DNA of 46,271 nucleotides. It comes from Chthoniobacteraceae bacterium. GTDB taxonomy: Bacteria; Verrucomicrobiota; Verrucomicrobiia; Chthoniobacterales; Chthoniobacteraceae. The notes under the pieces were generated by a model, which saw nothing but the letters and a program-made list of their open reading frames with translations, was not told the origin of the DNA and did not search any database. Of this stretch, positions 1-8,009 are shown in pieces. The stretch lies in contig CANIWM010000053.1 of NCBI GenBank assembly GCA_947471505.1, positions 1 through 46,271 of the forward strand, given 5' to 3'. The position numbers and the translations under genes are program-made. The stretch's first letter is position 1. Each line of letters opens with the position of its first letter.

Positions 1-372
<372 letters not shown>

Positions 373-1020
373 GTGTTTGCCGTAAGGAAGCTATTTCCAA
401 ACGGACTTCTGACCTTTACCTCTCACCCGACAAAAGCCGAGCGAGAAGGGTCAATTAAAATTATTACTTCAAATATCTGACGTATAACGCACAATTCAAT
501 CTTTGCTTCTTATTTTAGACCGTTTTGAGTTTTTCCATTTCCGATAGCCGTCGTGAGACTGCTATCTGGCCTAAACTCTAAAACCAAAGTATCAAGGAAC
601 TCGTTTGCAGGCGACACTTAGAGACGAAGATTTGCCCGCGGATTTGAATCCGTAGGCAATCGCACCTCTCAGTGCCTTTTGCAGAACTTCTTGGTTTCTA
701 CCAAGACCGCCGTTACTTGCGGGAGAGTCGTTTTAGCAGCTTCTTTTTCACCGTCAACTACTTTTTGCAAATTTCTTCACTTATTTCGTTTTCGGTAGTC
801 GCTGCTGGCGACTGCCCCCGTTTCTTAGCGGAGAGTCATTTTAGCAGCTTCATTGTTTCCGTCAACTACTTTTTGTGAATTATTTCACTCATTTCGTTTT
901 CGGTAGTCGCTGCTGGCGACTGCCCCGCTCGTAAGCGGATTTGGAGAAAACACGACTTGGCTCTTTTGGTCAATAGAGTTTTCGCACTTTGATTGCCGGC
1001 GGTCCGCCAAGCCTATTGTA
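373..1020 (-). promoter_or_regulatory. rRNA operon leader/promoter region
   Basis: This AT-richer stretch of about 650 bases lies upstream of the 16S gene and has no credible gene. It can fold into several hairpins: TTGCC/GGCAA plus CGGATT/AATCCG at 632-659, GATAGC/GCTATC near 542-567, and GTCGC-tgctg-GCGAC inside each copy of the 723-938 repeat. A TTGACC hexamer on the minus strand (968-973) could be a -35 box, but no good -10 follows at 17 bp. I infer a long transcribed leader involved in rRNA processing or antitermination. I saw no clear boxA. Confidence 0.6.
723..938 (-). repeat. 108-bp tandem duplication in rRNA leader
   Basis: Two adjacent copies (about 723-830 and 831-938) share GAGAGTCRTTTTAGCAGCTT, the stretch CGTCAACTACTTTTTG and the ending CGGTAGTCGCTGCTGGCGAC. 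They differ at scattered positions, so the duplication is not recent. Each copy ends in a GTCGC/GCGAC hairpin. The repeat lies about 350 bases upstream of the 16S start. Confidence 0.85.
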
Positions 1021-1728
1021 CATGCGGGTTGCGGGCCGAAACTATTTTCGCGGTTGCGTGGTGAGCCTGCGGTTTTTGGGGGTGTTTATCGAGTTGAAGC
1101 GGTTTTTGTGAAGGGGAATAGGCCGGGTTTTATCCCCGCCCGAGGTTTCTCCGCTCGTTTCAGCGTAAAGTCCGCAGCAGGAACGCGCCAACGACGGTAT
1201 AGCCGCGTGGGTGAGTGATTGCGGATTACGTGGCTGCCCTGAAGTCGGGAATGATGCCTGTTGATGATGTTTCGCACAGTGTCCATCCCCGGGCAACTGC
1301 TCCGCTATCTCCCGCAACGCCCCGAAAGCCCGCCCCACCGCACTTTGGCGTTGTTGCGTTTGTCCAGGTCCGCAAAGACGGCGAACTCGCTCCAATCAAA
1401 GTGCACCAGCGCTGCAATCTGCGCCGAGCACGACGAGCAGAGCGACTCAATGCAAAAGAAGGTGTGCATCCCACTTGCAAAACCGTTTTCCCGGAGTCGG
1501 TAAATGCCATCGAGTTGATGGCGTCACCGGGTCTTGAGGGGAGCCGGAACGAGTCTAAAAAATCGTCCCCTGTCCCTCGCAAACTCTGCGCGCAGGCCCG
1601 CTTCGGGCGAATCCCAACTACGGTTATTTCATTCGAAGTTCCCTCGGCTTCGAGGAACCTCGCTCTTGGATTCCCGAGTGTATGAACCGGAAGCGACTGT
1701 TGAGAGTCGGGCGTCTGCTGAGGGCTCT
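1021..1728. other. No supported gene (about 700 bases)
   Basis: Open frames here (for example minus 1042-1395, minus 1226-1582, plus 1215-1685) overlap one another, are rich in Arg/Pro/Ser/Thr and show no family signature. A hairpin lies at about 1638-1663 (GTTCCCTCG-gctt-CGAGGAAC, with one bulged base). It sits downstream of the DUF1501 gene on the minus strand and has no T-run. The stretch could be eroded sequence, but I cannot identify its source. Confidence 0.5.
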
Positions 1729-3147
1729 CTAGGCAATAATGCCGCGCACGGTTTTTCCAAAGACATCCGTGAGCCTGTAATCACGTCCCTGGAAACGGTA
1801 CGTGAGCTTTGCATGATCAACGCCCAACAGGTGCATCATCGTCGCGTGCATATCGTGGACGCTTACCGCGTCGGTCACTGCTTTGTAGCCAAATTCGTCG
1901 GTTCCTCCCCACTGGACGCCACCTTTGATTCCTCCACCGGCCAACCATACGGAATAGCCCTGCATGTGGTGATCTCGCCCGCTCCCTCCTTGGCTCATCG
2001 GTGTTCTGCCAAATTCCCCCGCCCATACGATAAGGGTCTCCTCAAACATCCCACGCTGTTTTAGATCGGTAATCAGGGCCATACACGCACGGTCGATTTC
2101 CTCGGCTTTCTGTTTTATGCCTTCTTTTACACCACCGTGATGGTCCCAGTCCTTGTGGTAGAGTTGGATGAAGCGCACTCCGCGTTCGGCCAGTCGGCGC
2201 GCCAGCAGGCAATTGCTGGCAAAGGAGCCGTCGCCCGCTTTGCATCCGTATAAAGCGAACGTCGCGGGCGATTCTGCGCTCATGTCCATCAGTTCAGGGA
2301 CGCTGGCCTGCATTTTGAAAGCCAGTTCGTATTGCGCGATGCGCGTCGCGATTTCCGGGTCATCAATCGCCGTGTCGAGCTCGGCATTTAGAGCGTTCAC
2401 AGCGCTTACGACATCGCTTTGCGACTCCCGCGACACACCGGGCGGATTATTTAGATACAGCACTGGATCGCCTTTTCCGCGCAAATGGACCCCTTGAAAT
2501 TTCGCTGGCAAAAACCCTGCGGACCACTGCCGGGCGGCGATAGGCTGGTTTTGCCCGCCTTTACCGAGCGAGGTGAGCACAACAAATCCAGGCAACTCCT
2601 CCGCCTCGCTGCCAAGCCCGTAGGTCGCCCACGCTCCCATGCTGGGGCGCCCCGGGATGCTGCTTCCCGTGTTTATGAAACAGTGCGCAGGGTCGTGATT
2701 GATCGCCTCGGTATGCATCGAACGCACGATGGCGATGTCATCCGCTACCGACCCTAGGTGAGGAAAGAGCTCGTTCATCCAAGCTCCGCACTGCCCGAAT
2801 TGCTTAAAGCCCCACTGTGGACCGAAACACTTCAGTTCAGCGCCCTGGAGTTGCGCAATTTGCTGACCCTTTGTGAGCGATGCGGGCATCGGCTTGCCGT
2901 CCATCTTCGCGAGTTCCGGCTTCCAGTCGAAAGTCTCCAGATGCGACGGCCCTCCCGCCATCGTGAGCCAGATCACGCGTTTAGCCTTCGCGGGAAAATG
3001 GCGCGGCGAAATGAGCCCCCTCCACTTTTCCTCTGCAAAAAGCACACCGCCGCCGAGGAGCGAGCCTAGCGCCAGCGAGCCGACGCCGCGTGCGGTTGCA
3101 CCGAGAAAGGTCCGACGGGTTACATTCTGAAGATCAACGGGATTCAT
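1729..3147 (-). CDS. DUF1501 family Tat-exported protein
   Basis: The 472-residue product belongs to the DUF1501 (sulfatase/alkaline-phosphatase-fold) family that is abundant in Planctomycetes and Verrucomicrobia. I chose the start at 3147 because it gives an N-terminus with a twin-arginine signal (TRRTFLGAT at about residues 10-18, then a hydrophobic Ala/Gly/Leu stretch). The upstream 31 codons would precede the signal peptide. Family hallmarks seen are WLTMAGGPSHLETFDWKP near the N-terminus, a central SMHTEAINHDPA stretch, and the C-terminal VWAGEFGRTPMSQGGSGRDHH and DMHATMMHLLGVDH motifs. The protein should act in the periplasm; substrate unknown. The usual DUF1549/DUF1553 cytochrome partner is not adjacent. 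It lies 46 bp behind the hybrid kinase on the same strand. Confidence 0.9.
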   Translation of the reverse strand: MNPVDLQNVTRRTFLGATARGVGSLALGSLLGGGVLFAEEKWRGLISPRHFPAKAKRVIWLTMAGGPSHLETFDWKPELAKMDGKPMPASLTKGQQIAQLQGAELKCFGPQWGFKQFGQCGAWMNELFPHLGSVADDIAIVRSMHTEAINHDPAHCFINTGSSIPGRPSMGAWATYGLGSEAEELPGFVVLTSLGKGGQNQPIAARQWSAGFLPAKFQGVHLRGKGDPVLYLNNPPGVSRESQSDVVSAVNALNAELDTAIDDPEIATRIAQYELAFKMQASVPELMDMSAESPATFALYGCKAGDGSFASNCLLARRLAERGVRFIQLYHKDWDHHGGVKEGIKQKAEEIDRACMALITDLKQRGMFEETLIVWAGEFGRTPMSQGGSGRDHHMQGYSVWLAGGGIKGGVQWGGTDEFGYKAVTDAVSVHDMHATMMHLLGVDHAKLTYRFQGRDYRLTDVFGKTVRGIIA

Positions 3148-3193
3148 TGTGGGCGGATCATTACCAGAACACTGCGTGGCTTTGAAGAAACAT

Positions 3194-5818
3194 CTACAAC
3201 GCCTCGTGATCACACCGTGCGGCAGCGCGTTCGAGTTCATCTAGGCATCTGTCCAACGCATCCCACTCGCCGCCCGCCAGCCGTTCCATCGCTCGACTGA
3301 CCTCTGCCAGATTCATCTGCGAAATTGCGGAGTGCAGGCGGTGTCGCGTCTTACGAACCGCTTCCGCATCCTGCATTCCTACGGCACGAGCGATTTCGCC
3401 TTTCGCCTTTCGCATCTCATCGGCAATGGATGCCAACACTCGCGCCAACCGCTCACCGCTAAACATTTCGTGCAGCGCGCTACTACGGTTCTCGCGCGCC
3501 GGAACGACGTGCGTCTGCAGGGTCGCAAAGAGAATCGCCGGCACGATAGGCTTGGCCACAGCCCCTAACATCCCGACGCGATTACACTCTTCTCGCGCCT
3601 CCTCGGAAAGCTGCGCCGTCACCGCCAAAATCGGCAGCTTTGGGCGGATAGCCAGCGCCGCCCGTGCAAGTTCCAGCCCTGTCATGTCAGGGAGCTGTAA
3701 ATCAAACAACGCCACATCATAATCCCGCTCCCGCAACAGCGCCAGCCCAGCACCGCCCGTCTCCGCCATCTCCAGCGTCGCCCCCGTTTCCTCGATCAAT
3801 GCGGACATTACCTCGCGATTCGACGCCGTATCCTCCACGTAAAGGATCCGTCGCCCATCCAGCCTCACGACAGGGTGTTCGACTTGGCCAGTCGGCCCCT
3901 TTGCAACTTCGCACGGAAGCTCGAAAACGAACCGCGAACCGCGAACGACCCCCAGCTCCACGCGGATTTTTCCTCCCTGCATTTCCAGCAACGAGCGCGT
4001 GATGCTGAGGCCGAGGCCGGTGCCGCCGAAGCGCTGCGATTTGGACGTTTGATCGAAAGGAGAGAAGATGCGCTCACGGTCGGCTTCGGGGATTCCGATA
4101 CCCGTGTCGCTCACCTCGCCGTGCAACCGGCCCGCCGACCATTCTACGCGCAAGCTCACCGAGCCTTCGCTGGTGAACTTCACCGCATTGTTTAGCAGAT
4201 TGTGCAAAATCTGCGACAGCCGTGTCGCGTCGCCCATGGCAAACTCGGGCACTTCCGGCGCGATGTCTTCGATGAATTCGAGCCCTTTCTGCGCGGCGAG
4301 CGGGCGGTGGACGAGCACGATGTCCTGGAGCAGTCGCCGCAGCCCGAACGGCTCGGAGCGAACCTCCATTTTCCCCGCGCGGAGTTTGGACCAATCGAGC
4401 ACGCCGTTGAAAAGCGCGGTCAATTGCTGGGCGGCCGCATTGATGGAGCGCAGGACGGGGATTTGATGCGGGCCGGGGTTATTTCGCTCTAGCAGCCGCA
4501 GCAATCCGGTCACGGCGTTCAGCGGGGTGCGAATTTCGTGGCTCATCACTGCGAAAAACTCCTCTTTGGCGCGTGACGCTTCGACAGTCTCGGCGTGTGC
4601 GGACTCGATCGCGGCAACTTGCGCGGCGATCTTTTTCGTCATTGAATTGAAGCCCGCGGCGAGCAGCCCGACTTCATCGTTCGAGGTCTCAGGAAGAAGC
4701 TCCGGCGTGCGCCCAGCGCCGAAATCGCCGATGGCCTCGGCCACTTTTCGCAGCCGCGCCGTCGTCCACCGTGCCAGCAGAACAAGCACGAGGATTCCCG
4801 CGAGTGCCGCCGATCCGGAGATTAGCAGCGCACGATTCCGCGCCGCGCGCAGGCCGTCCAGCTCTACCTCGCCGGACGATGCCGTACGGATAAAAACGTT
4901 TCTTTTTCCGTCCGGCAGCAGCGGATGTGTCGCCTCGGAAAATACCCAATCCGCAGCAAATTCCGCTCGGTCTTCGGGCGAAAGCTTTGTCGCGCTCCAC
5001 GCGTGTCCCAAGTCCGTGCCGAAGAGTGCTTCCGTCCGGGGATGCGCAAGCCATGAGCCCGTGCCACTCGCGACGTAGAACCGGGTGCGCTCGGCGCGCT
5101 CCTTTTTCAGGTCGGCAAAAAACGCGGTGAGATCGACATTGATCACCACCATCGCCGGCTCGCCGAGGACCATCGCCACGGCGCGAATCGTCGGCATGTA
5201 CGGCTGCGAGATTCCGCCGAAGTCGCGGTTCAAATCGATGTCCGAGAGGTACACTTCGCCGTCTCCCATCTTCGCGCCCTCCCGCACATAGTCGCGGTCG
5301 CCTTTGGCCTGGAGCCGCTCCTGAGGCATCGTCGTAACAATCGGGCCGTTGCGATCCAGCCGCACCATTTCCTTCCAGTCGCCGCCTGCGGTGATGATAC
5401 GCACTTGCATGTAACTTGGCTTCGCGGCCATCAGCGCGCGGAAGTCCGACTCCACCCTTCCCCGCGAAACGAGGCTTCGGCCGGCAAGGAAATCGACCAC
5501 CGGCTGCGAGCGCGCGAGCACCAGCGAGTCGCGCGCGACATCGCCAGCCAGCGCTTCGAACTTCAGCGCGGCCACCTGCCGTTCGTGGTCCAGCGTGCGC
5601 CGCCACGTTTCGGTGAGGTGCTTTTTGCTGCCCTGAAAATTAAACCACCCGAGCACCGCCATCGCCACGACGACCACGATCGATGCCGTCGCGCTAAAGC
5701 GAAACACCAGCGAGGTGCCTCCTCGAGCTTGGAGGGTGCGGGCGTCGGTTTGAATCATGGGGAGCGTGGCTACCGAGTCGCCGCGAATATTTCGAGCACG
5801 GAGTTTTTCCCGCGGCAC
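3194..5818 (-). CDS. Hybrid sensor histidine kinase (sensor-HAMP-HisKA-HATPase-REC-Hpt)
   Basis: This 874-residue membrane kinase has TM1 at about residues 42-60, a periplasmic double-Cache-like sensor (about 65-325), TM2 at about 328-350 and a HAMP-like linker. HisKA follows with MSHEIRTPLN and the phospho-acceptor His427. The HATPase domain shows LLNNAVKFT (541-549), DTGIGIP (571-577) and GGTGLGLS. A receiver domain has phospho-acceptor Asp706 in LFDLQLPDM and Lys756. A short C-terminal Hpt-like helix bundle has RHRLHS (His826). All elements of an intramolecular phosphorelay are therefore present. The GTG at 5818 gives the full frame; ATG at 5758 is an alternative that keeps TM1. The sensed ligand is unknown. 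The gene is divergent from the porin at 5972 across a perfect palindrome. Confidence 0.93.
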   Translation of the reverse strand: MPREKLRARNIRGDSVATLPMIQTDARTLQARGGTSLVFRFSATASIVVVVAMAVLGWFNFQGSKKHLTETWRRTLDHERQVAALKFEALAGDVARDSLVLARSQPVVDFLAGRSLVSRGRVESDFRALMAAKPSYMQVRIITAGGDWKEMVRLDRNGPIVTTMPQERLQAKGDRDYVREGAKMGDGEVYLSDIDLNRDFGGISQPYMPTIRAVAMVLGEPAMVVINVDLTAFFADLKKERAERTRFYVASGTGSWLAHPRTEALFGTDLGHAWSATKLSPEDRAEFAADWVFSEATHPLLPDGKRNVFIRTASSGEVELDGLRAARNRALLISGSAALAGILVLVLLARWTTARLRKVAEAIGDFGAGRTPELLPETSNDEVGLLAAGFNSMTKKIAAQVAAIESAHAETVEASRAKEEFFAVMSHEIRTPLNAVTGLLRLLERNNPGPHQIPVLRSINAAAQQLTALFNGVLDWSKLRAGKMEVRSEPFGLRRLLQDIVLVHRPLAAQKGLEFIEDIAPEVPEFAMGDATRLSQILHNLLNNAVKFTSEGSVSLRVEWSAGRLHGEVSDTGIGIPEADRERIFSPFDQTSKSQRFGGTGLGLSITRSLLEMQGGKIRVELGVVRGSRFVFELPCEVAKGPTGQVEHPVVRLDGRRILYVEDTASNREVMSALIEETGATLEMAETGGAGLALLRERDYDVALFDLQLPDMTGLELARAALAIRPKLPILAVTAQLSEEAREECNRVGMLGAVAKPIVPAILFATLQTHVVPARENRSSALHEMFSGERLARVLASIADEMRKAKGEIARAVGMQDAEAVRKTRHRLHSAISQMNLAEVSRAMERLAGGEWDALDRCLDELERAAARCDHEAL

Positions 5819-5881
5819 CTCAGTTTCTCGGCAAATTTGCCTTCAAATCTCCAAGATTTCACGCCAGCGTCGCAATTGAGT

Positions 5882-5904
5882 CGCACGATTGTAACAATCG
5901 TGCG
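5882..5904. promoter_or_regulatory. Perfect 11-bp inverted repeat, putative operator
   Basis: CGCACGATTGT (5882-5892), one central A, and ACAATCGTGCG (5894-5904) form a perfect dyad between the divergent hybrid-kinase gene (start 5818) and porin gene (start 5972). A related half-site, ATTGTCGCAC, follows at about 5931-5940. No T-run follows on either strand, so a repressor or activator operator is more likely than a terminator. The binding protein is not identified. Confidence 0.55.
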
Positions 5905-5971
5905 CAAATCTGCACATGAACGCGACACCATTGTCGCACTCACCACACACACAAACCCAAGACATATACAC

Positions 5972-7105
5972 ATGCTGAAAACATCACTCCTCCTTTCACT
6001 CGCAGCCGCAACCGCGATTGCCGGAAACAACACCGTCGCTCCTTCCAAGACGACCGTTCCAGTCACCGATGACTGGTGCAAGTCGCTCTGGGAAATCCCG
6101 ACGTTCTACAAGAACAAGGACACGTTCATTCAGGAACTGCGCCTCATCGGTCGCTTCCACCTCGACCAATACAACAACGACTCCGCCGCCGGCCATGATT
6201 CGGACTGGGTCACCCGCCGCACCCGCGTCGGTTTGACGGGTAAATTCGCGGATCATTTCGAGTTCAAGTACGAGATGTCCTTCGATCTACAGAACGACAA
6301 TCCCGCATACTCCATCATCAACCACGCGAACATCACGTGGAAGCCGAGCGACACTTTCAAGCTCCGCATTGGTAAAGGCAACATGCCGATGACGATGGAC
6401 GGCGCAGGCTCGACCAATGAGCTCCTCACGCTCGAACGCTCGAACACCTACTACAACCTCGGCCAGCCGACAGAATACTTCTCCAGCATCCTCGCCACCG
6501 GAAAATCCGGCCAATGGAGCTACAACCTCGGCGTCGCTTCTGCCGAGACCAACAAGGAATTCGGCAACTTCGCAGGCGGCTACTTTGGCCTCGCCAGCGC
6601 CGGCTACGACTTCGCTCCGAACCTCGGGGCAAAGAAGGCACTCCTCCGCGCTGACTACGTTTATAACCAGCCAGACGCGCAGAGCAACGGCGTCCGCCAG
6701 AACGAAAACATGGGAGCCCTCGTGTTCCTCTACGAGCAAGGCAACTGGGGCGTCCACAGCCAGATCGTCGGCACCACCGGATACCGCGGACAGAGCGACG
6801 CATGGGGCGCGGACATCATGCCGTTCTACAACATCACCGACAAACTTCAGGTTGTCGCCCGCTACACCCACATGGAGAGCCAGGACGCCAATGGCCTGCG
6901 CCTCAACAACCGCTACCAGGGCACACTGGTCGGCGGACGTGGCGACGAATATGACGAGGTCTATGCCGGCCTGAACTACTACATCTGCGGCCACAAGTTG
7001 AAGCTTCAGACAGGCTGGGCCTACACCACGATGCAGGACTCCGCGAACGATGGCGGACGCTACGACGGTTGGTCGTGGAACTCCGGCCTCCGGTTCAGCT
7101 TCTAA
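5972..7105 (+). CDS. Phosphate-selective porin O/P-like outer membrane porin
   Basis: The start at 5972 gives a 377-residue protein with a Sec signal (MLKTSLLLSLAAATAIAG). The open frame continues upstream to 5405, but that part crosses the kinase gene on the other strand and is not protein-like. The mature part has the OprO/OprP pattern: an early GRFHLDQY strand, TRRTRVGLTGKFADHFEFKY, and alternating aromatic beta strands such as FKLRIGKGNMPMTMDG. It ends in a C-terminal Phe (SGLRFSF), the outer-membrane insertion signal. The predicted role is anion or small-solute diffusion. OprO/P specificity for phosphate cannot be read from sequence alone. A strong terminator follows. Confidence 0.82.
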   Translation: MLKTSLLLSLAAATAIAGNNTVAPSKTTVPVTDDWCKSLWEIPTFYKNKDTFIQELRLIGRFHLDQYNNDSAAGHDSDWVTRRTRVGLTGKFADHFEFKYEMSFDLQNDNPAYSIINHANITWKPSDTFKLRIGKGNMPMTMDGAGSTNELLTLERSNTYYNLGQPTEYFSSILATGKSGQWSYNLGVASAETNKEFGNFAGGYFGLASAGYDFAPNLGAKKALLRADYVYNQPDAQSNGVRQNENMGALVFLYEQGNWGVHSQIVGTTGYRGQSDAWGADIMPFYNITDKLQVVARYTHMESQDANGLRLNNRYQGTLVGGRGDEYDEVYAGLNYYICGHKLKLQTGWAYTTMQDSANDGGRYDGWSWNSGLRFSF

Positions 7106-7119
7106 TAGCTAAAAAATCT

Positions 7120-7186
7120 CCACCGAATGGTGGTGTTTGGTGAGAACGGCCCGTTGCAGCGATGCAGCGGGCCGTTCTTTCTTTTC
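7120..7186 (+). terminator. Terminator after porin (bidirectional)
   Basis: A small hairpin (CCACC-gaat-GGTGG, 7120-7133) precedes a strong one (GAACGGCCCG 7144-7153 with CGGGCCGTTC 7168-7177) followed by TTTCTTTT. On the minus strand the small hairpin is followed by a run of six T (7111-7116 read in reverse), so the unit can also end transcription of the convergent gene at 7226-7768. Nearly the same sequence ends the second porin gene. Confidence 0.88.
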
Positions 7187-7225
7187 GGGCTAAACCACGA
7201 TCGTTCGACGACCGGGCTTTCGATA

Positions 7226-7768
7226 TTACTTCGCCCCGACTGCCTGCGGCAGTGCTTTAATGTGCGCGGCAAATTCGACGCCGTTCACCTTGCCTTCGAC
7301 TTTGTCGGCCCCGAGCTTAATGCCTTTCACGTCATAAAGATGCCCGTCGGGCGAGATGGCTTTGATGCCGTAGTTCGTGCCGTCGGCGGCGATGGCCTTG
7401 ATGTTGATGATACTGCCGGCGGACGGTACGCCCTTCACGTCGAGCTTCGTGCCGTCGGGCAAAACGGCTTTGATTCCGAGAATCTTGCCGTCTGCAGCCA
7501 CGGCTTTCACGGGTTGCAATTTTTCATCGCTCACAAGGATCTTCACCGGGAGTTTGGCGTCACCCACGAGCGCCTTGATGTCGAGCAGGTGCGCATTTCC
7601 GGGCGTCTGGATCGCTTTCACGGCGTGGAGTTTTCCCTCGGCGTCCACCGCTTTCACATCGATGAGGCGACCTTCGGGATGGACGGCTTTGACGTGCCAG
7701 ACGATGTCATCGGCGGCTTGGAGTGTCGTGGTGAGAAGGAGGGCGGCGAGTAAGTTTAGAAGCTTCAT
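7226..7768 (-). CDS. Exported protein built of about eleven 12-residue repeats
   Basis: The start at 7768 gives a 180-residue product with a clean Sec signal (MKLLNLLAALLLTTTLQAAD). An upstream in-frame ATG at 7810 would bury that signal. Almost the whole mature chain is a tandem repeat with consensus (V/I)KA(V/I)xxDGKLxD, for example VKAVDAEGKLHA, VKAVAADGKILG, IKAVLPDGTKLD, IKAIAADGTNYG and IKAISPDGHLYD. Two units depart from length 12 (one of 14, one of 11). A hydrophobic-Lys-Ala strand followed by an Asp-Gly turn every 12 residues suggests a beta-solenoid or similar stacked fold (inference). No enzyme motif or Cys is seen. It lies between the two porins, convergent with the first. Function unknown. 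Confidence 0.8.
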   Translation of the reverse strand: MKLLNLLAALLLTTTLQAADDIVWHVKAVHPEGRLIDVKAVDAEGKLHAVKAIQTPGNAHLLDIKALVGDAKLPVKILVSDEKLQPVKAVAADGKILGIKAVLPDGTKLDVKGVPSAGSIINIKAIAADGTNYGIKAISPDGHLYDVKGIKLGADKVEGKVNGVEFAAHIKALPQAVGAK

Positions 7769-8009
7769 GGCGCGACACCGAAAGGGCAAAATCCCCACGC
7801 CGTCAAACACGGATTTTTATTCGCACATTCATGGGCGACCGGCACCGCCCAACACCCACAATCCACCCTAAAACCATGCAAAACCCGCCTTCAAGCGGGC
7901 AAACCATCCGTTTCATCCCGCAGAAATGGCGCTTCGTACAAAACGAGTTGCCGCGTCGAAGGCGGCGACCTATCTCGGCGTCCTTGCTCACTCCAAATCA
8001 CCAACTCCT

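Noticed and set aside
1042-1582. Minus-strand ORFs resembling a degenerate transposase
   Set aside because: No transposase motif, no terminal inverted repeats and overlapping frames of equal quality; not supported.
5405-5971. N-terminal extension of the first porin
   Set aside because: It is antisense to the hybrid kinase and would bury the signal peptide beginning at 5972.
7883-7898. CCCGC/GCGGG hairpin as a terminator
   Set aside because: It lies in the spacer between divergent genes where no transcript needs to end; kept only as an unexplained stem.
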